Positions 6,051 through 9,339 of a stretch of 9,339 bases of DNA are shown here, piece after piece (position 1 is the stretch's first letter; each line of letters opens with the position of its first letter). Source of the stretch: Paracoccus sp. (in: a-proteobacteria). GTDB taxonomy: Bacteria > Pseudomonadota > Alphaproteobacteria > Rhodobacterales > Rhodobacteraceae. Below the pieces are notes generated by a model, which was not told the origin of the DNA, ran no database searches, and saw nothing but the letters and a program-made list of their open reading frames with translations. The stretch lies in assembly GCA_018056045.1 (NCBI GenBank), contig JAGPGI010000050.1:1-9339 (forward strand), written 5' to 3'. The translations under genes were made by a program, and so were the position numbers.

Positions 6051-8597
6051 CTAGTAGAGCCCGCCCGAGGACAGGGTGCCGAAATCGGCCTTTTTCGGGA
6101 TGACCTTCTTTTTCCCGGTCGAGGTGGTGACCGCCTGCCCGGTATCGCGCGCCTCGGTGAAGAGCGGCAGCGTGGCGGGATCGGCGCGGCCAAAACCGCC
6201 ATCGACCAGCGCCAGACCGCTGACATCCTGACCGTCGCGGAAATATTCGGCGATGACATTCGGGCCCTTGGCATCCGGCCCAAGGATCGCGCCCGAGAAA
6301 CGGTCGATGTTCACGAAATGCCCGCCCGGCGGCACGGTGAATGCGGTGCCGCCGAATTCCTTGACCGCTTCCTGCATGAACTCGTTGAAGACCGGCACGC
6401 ACAGCGTCCCGCCATAGGCGTTCTGACCCAGCGTGCGCGGCTGGTCATAGCCCAGATAGCAGCCGGCGACGATATTCGAGGTAAAGCCGATGAACCACAC
6501 GTCCTTGGCGTCATTGGTGGTCCCGGTCTTGCCGGCGACCGGCACCGGCAGTTCGACCCCACGCCCCGAACCGCGCTTGACCACACCCTCCATCATCGAG
6601 GTGAGCTGATAGGCGGTGATCGCATCCATCACCCGCTCGCGATTGGAGCGGATCGAGGGCGAGGACCCGGCCGGCAGCGTCGCCTGATCGCAATTGACGC
6701 ATTCGCGCTGGTCATGGCGATAGATGGTGCGGCCATAGCGGTCCTGCACGCGGTCGACCAGGGTCGGCTCGACCCGCTCGCCGCCATTGGCGAACATCGC
6801 ATAGGCCGCGACCATCTTGAACAGCGTGGTTTCCTGCGCGCCAAGGCTGTTGGCGAGAAAATGCCCCAGATGGTCATAGACGCCGAATTTCTCGGCATAT
6901 TTCGCCACCGTATCCATGCCGACGCCCTGCGCGATACGGATGGTCATCAGGTTGCGCGACTGTTCGATCCCGGTGCGCATCGGCGTCGGGCCATAGAACT
7001 TGCCACTGGCATTCTTGGGTGTCCACAGCCCCTGCGGCGTGTTCAGGGTGATCGGCTCGTCAACGATGATGGTCGCGGGCGAAAAGCCCGAATCCAGCGC
7101 CGCCGCATAGACGAAGGGCTTGAAGCTGGAGCCGGGCTGGCGTTGCGCCTGCGTCGCGCGGTTGAAGACCGAACTTTGATAGCTGAACCCGCCCTGCATC
7201 GAAATGACGCGGCCGGTATTGACGTCCATGGCCATGAAGCCGCCCTGAACCTCGGGCACCTGCCGCAGGGTCCAGCGGATGAAGCTGCCATCGCTGTCAT
7301 TGGTCATCTGCCGGACCAGCACCACGTCGCCCACCTCAAGCAGGTCCGAGGCGACGCTGGCCTTGCGCCCCAGCTTGCCATCGGCCAGCCGCTTGCGCGC
7401 CCATTGCACGTCCTTGGCCGGGATCCAGTGACCGTCCTCGTCCTCATCGACGCCCTCAATGCCGATGCGGGCATCGCTGTCGTTCAGTGAAAGGACCACG
7501 GCAGGGTGCCAGTTCTCGATATCGCGGGGCACCCCGGCCTCGGCCAGCGCGGCGCGCCAGTCGGCTTCCGTGCCCAGCTTTTCGGCCGGGATGGTGACGC
7601 GGGTGCCGCGCCAGACGCCACGGCCACGGTCATGTTGCTCCAGCGCCTTTTGCAGCGCGCGGGCGGCGACCTTTTGCAGGCGCGGCTCGACGGTGGCGCG
7701 GATGGCAAGGCCGCCGCCAAAGAACTCGTCCTCGCCGAATTCGCGCGAAAGCTGGCGGCGGATCTCGTCGGTGAAATAGTCGCGCGGCGGCAATTGCTGC
7801 TGAAGCGCCGGGAAGTCGCCGTTCTGGACCGAGCGCAACGGAAGCTTGACCTCGGACTTATAGGTCGCCTCGTCGATAAAGCCGTTCTGCCACATCTCGC
7901 GCAGCACATAGTCGCGCCGTTCTGTCACCCGCTCCTTGGCGCGGACGGGGTGATAGCGGCCCGGTGCCTGCGGCATCGCGGCGAGCATAGCCGCCTCATG
8001 CGGGGCCAGATCGGTCAGCGGCTTGTTGAAATAGGTCTGCGCGGCGGCGGCGACGCCAAAGCTGTTCTGGCCCAGGAAGATCTCGTTGAGATACAGCTCA
8101 AGGATCTGGTCCTTGCTCAGCGTCGTTTCCAGCCGCGTCGCCAGGATCAGTTCCTTGATCTTGCGCTCGACGCTGCGGTCGCTGGAGAGCAGGAAGTTCT
8201 TCATCACCTGCTGGGTGATGGTCGAGGCGCCGCGCACATTGGCGCCACCCGATTTCACCGCCTGAACCAGCGCCCCCATCATGCCGCGCGGGTCAAAGCC
8301 GTGATGGTGATAGAAGTTCTTGTCCTCGGCGCTGATGAAGGCCTGTTTCACCAGCGGCGGGATTTCCTCGATCGGGACATAAATGCGGCGTTCCTGCGCG
8401 AATTCGTCGATCAGGCGGCCTTCGCCGGAATAGATCCGGCTGATGGTCTTGGGCGAATATTGCGCAAGCTGCGTGTGGCTGGGCAGGTCGCGCGAATACA
8501 TCCAGAACACCGCCCCCAGAGTCAGGGCGACGAAGAAAACAGCGGTGACGATCCAGGCAAAGATACCGCCAAGGAAGGACAGGACGAAACGGAACAA
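6051..8597 (-). CDS. mrcA: Penicillin-binding protein 1A, bifunctional peptidoglycan glycosyltransferase/transpeptidase
   Basis: This 848-residue class A PBP polymerises lipid II into glycan strands and cross-links the stem peptides in the periplasm. Domains in order: a short cytoplasmic tail and one membrane anchor (about 8-33); the GT51 glycosyltransferase (about 55-230) with EDKNFYHHHGFD (catalytic Glu91) and RGASTITQQ; an inserted OB-like domain (about 325-445); and the transpeptidase (about 455-740) with SSFK (Ser490, Lys493), SRN (547-549) and KTGT (690-693). A linker follows, ending in a basic KKKVIPKK tail. Length equals E. coli PBP1A. A CxxC pair (Cys633, Cys636) sits in the transpeptidase region. 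The start is TTG 8597, supported by AGAGG 8 nt upstream; the next ATG is Met33 inside the membrane anchor. It lies 70 nt after the amidase gene, another cell-wall enzyme, and has a likely promoter of its own. Confidence 0.96.
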   Translation of the reverse strand: MFRFVLSFLGGIFAWIVTAVFFVALTLGAVFWMYSRDLPSHTQLAQYSPKTISRIYSGEGRLIDEFAQERRIYVPIEEIPPLVKQAFISAEDKNFYHHHGFDPRGMMGALVQAVKSGGANVRGASTITQQVMKNFLLSSDRSVERKIKELILATRLETTLSKDQILELYLNEIFLGQNSFGVAAAAQTYFNKPLTDLAPHEAAMLAAMPQAPGRYHPVRAKERVTERRDYVLREMWQNGFIDEATYKSEVKLPLRSVQNGDFPALQQQLPPRDYFTDEIRRQLSREFGEDEFFGGGLAIRATVEPRLQKVAARALQKALEQHDRGRGVWRGTRVTIPAEKLGTEADWRAALAEAGVPRDIENWHPAVVLSLNDSDARIGIEGVDEDEDGHWIPAKDVQWARKRLADGKLGRKASVASDLLEVGDVVLVRQMTNDSDGSFIRWTLRQVPEVQGGFMAMDVNTGRVISMQGGFSYQSSVFNRATQAQRQPGSSFKPFVYAAALDSGFSPATIIVDEPITLNTPQGLWTPKNASGKFYGPTPMRTGIEQSRNLMTIRIAQGVGMDTVAKYAEKFGVYDHLGHFLANSLGAQETTLFKMVAAYAMFANGGERVEPTLVDRVQDRYGRTIYRHDQRECVNCDQATLPAGSSPSIRSNRERVMDAITAYQLTSMMEGVVKRGSGRGVELPVPVAGKTGTTNDAKDVWFIGFTSNIVAGCYLGYDQPRTLGQNAYGGTLCVPVFNEFMQEAVKEFGGTAFTVPPGGHFVNIDRFSGAILGPDAKGPNVIAEYFRDGQDVSGLALVDGGFGRADPATLPLFTEARDTGQAVTTSTGKKKVIPKKADFGTLSSGGLY

Positions 8598-8605
8598 TGG
8601 GCAAG

Positions 8606-8610
8606 CCTCT
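8606..8610 (-). promoter_or_regulatory. Ribosome binding site supporting the TTG start of mrcA
   Basis: AGAGG on the minus strand is 8 nt from TTG 8597. It lies within the short predicted leader of the mrcA transcript. No ATG or GTG in frame is available without losing the membrane anchor, so this site decides the start. Confidence 0.65.
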
Positions 8611-8626
8611 GGGGATAACCTGGGTC

Positions 8627-8655
8627 TCTATAGATATCGGGGAACGCCCCGTCAA
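8627..8655 (-). promoter_or_regulatory. Putative sigma70 promoter of mrcA
   Basis: Minus strand: TTGACG (8650-8655; 5/6 of TTGACA) and TATAGA (8627-8632; 4/6 of TATAAT) with a 17-nt spacer, the best promoter match I found in the window. The predicted start is near 8620-8621, giving a leader of about 23 nt to TTG 8597. A CGGGG-AACG-CCCCG inverted repeat fills much of the spacer. Confidence 0.6.
8638..8651. repeat. Inverted repeat between the -35 and -10 of the mrcA promoter
   Basis: CGGGG (8638-8642) and CCCCG (8647-8651) flank AACG. The repeat starts 16 nt beyond the amidase stop and sits between the promoter hexamers. It may be an operator half-site pair or a weak hairpin ending the amidase transcript; no T-run follows on the minus strand. 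Confidence 0.45.
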
Positions 8656-8667
8656 AGCAACCTTGCG

Positions 8668-9339
8668 CTACCTGCGCGAAAGTGCGGCTCGGGCGGCATC
8701 GTCCTGCGACCAGCCGCCGATGGCGCGCGCCAGTGCCCGCGCCGTCTCGGCCCGCCAGTCGGGATCGAACAGATTGGCGCGGTCGCCGGGGTCGGTCAGA
8801 AAACCCAGCTCGATCAGCACCGAAGGGATATCGGGCGATTTCAGGACCGAGAAGGCCGCCCCGCGCACCGGGCGGCGATGCATGGCGACGCCGGCGCGGT
8901 TCAGCTCGGAAACGGCAAATTTCGCGAAGGCCTCGGAACGGGGATGGGTTTCCAGCCGCGCCAGATCCATCAGCACATCCGCCACCCTGTCATCGGTGCC
9001 GACAAGGTCCAGCCCGCCGACCAGATCGGCGCGGTCATGACGCATCGCCAGATCGCGCGTGGCCCGGTCATCGGCATCGGGGTCCCAGGTATAGATCGAC
9101 ATGCCCGCCGCCTCGCCCGCCGGCAGCGCATCGGCATGAAGCGAGATGAACAGGTCCGCCCCCGCCGCGCGGGCGATGGTCATGCGCCGTTCCAGCGGGA
9201 TGAAGCTGTCATCCTGACGGGTGGTCACGACCTCGAACCCCTCGCGGGTCAAAAGCTCGGCCAGTTCCTGCGCAAAGCCCAGCATCACCGCCGCCTCGCT
9301 GATCGCGCCGACCTGCGCGCCGGGGTCATGGCCGCCATG
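8668..9339 (-). CDS. N-acetylmuramoyl-L-alanine amidase, Amidase_3 family (5' partial)
   Basis: This zinc-dependent amidase cuts the bond between N-acetylmuramic acid and the stem peptide during septum splitting and cell-wall remodelling, normally in the periplasm. The frame is open to the right edge and gives the C-terminal 223 residues. The first visible codons read HGGHDPGA, the family GHGGxDPGA motif whose first His is a zinc ligand. Further zinc ligands are Glu15 (ISEAAV) and His68 (SLHADA). The catalytic Glu177 lies in VLIELGFL. Essentially the whole catalytic domain is present; the missing N-terminus should hold a signal peptide and perhaps an AMIN domain as in AmiC. A GTG at 9288 would give a shorter frame but would remove two zinc ligands, so it is not the start. 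The stop is TAG at 8668-8670, 70 nt before mrcA. AmiA, AmiB and AmiC cannot be distinguished from this fragment. Confidence 0.93.
   Translation of the reverse strand, partial: HGGHDPGAQVGAISEAAVMLGFAQELAELLTREGFEVVTTRQDDSFIPLERRMTIARAAGADLFISLHADALPAGEAAGMSIYTWDPDADDRATRDLAMRHDRADLVGGLDLVGTDDRVADVLMDLARLETHPRSEAFAKFAVSELNRAGVAMHRRPVRGAAFSVLKSPDIPSVLIELGFLTDPGDRANLFDPDWRAETARALARAIGGWSQDDAARAALSRR

Noticed and set aside
5712..7490. Plus-strand open frame of 592 codons opposite prfB and mrcA
   Set aside because: It spans two well-supported genes and their gap on the other strand; no domain or ribosome binding site is seen. High GC at third positions explains long antisense frames.
8597..8655. 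Small open frame across the amidase-mrcA gap on the plus strand
   Set aside because: It is part of a longer antisense frame over the amidase; the gap is better explained by the mrcA promoter and leader.

Overview
The window is a GC-rich (roughly two-thirds G+C), gene-dense stretch of an alphaproteobacterial chromosome. Protein sequences and the order amidase - PBP1A - RF2 on one strand fit Rhodobacterales/Paracoccaceae, and a Paracoccus-like host is my best guess from memory of such genomes; no species marker is present. Two blocks converge at about 3606-3626. There is no gene-free stretch longer than 300 bases, and I see no mobile element, tRNA, CRISPR array or phage gene.

Plus-strand block (1-3605): a 5'-truncated CpdB-type 2',3'-cyclic-nucleotide phosphodiesterase/3'-nucleotidase. 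After it comes the signal recognition particle RNA gene (ffs, 1620-1713), which has its own likely promoter. A two-gene pseudouridine catabolic unit follows: a PfkB-family kinase (psuK-like) and psuG, joined by an ATGA stop/start overlap. The protein genes share a theme of scavenging RNA breakdown products. CpdB-type enzymes take 2',3'-cyclic nucleotides and 3'-nucleotides to nucleosides, and PsuK/PsuG turn pseudouridine into uracil and ribose 5-phosphate. No transporter is visible.

Minus-strand block, read from the right edge: an N-acetylmuramoyl-L-alanine amidase (Amidase_3, 5' end beyond the window), the bifunctional peptidoglycan synthase PBP1A (mrcA), peptide chain release factor 2 (prfB), and a patatin-like phospholipase. 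The first two are cell-wall genes. All four lie head-to-tail with gaps of about 70-145 nt. The gaps before mrcA and before prfB each hold a sigma70-like promoter with a 17-nt spacer, and each promoter is interlaced with a GC-rich inverted repeat. The block may therefore be several overlapping transcription units rather than one simple operon.

This is mostly core, well-described genome content, and I found no convincing novel system. The items worth a second look are non-coding: three tandem 15-nt G-tract repeats behind mrcA, the promoter/hairpin overlaps, the TTG start of mrcA, and the placement of ffs between two RNA-salvage loci.
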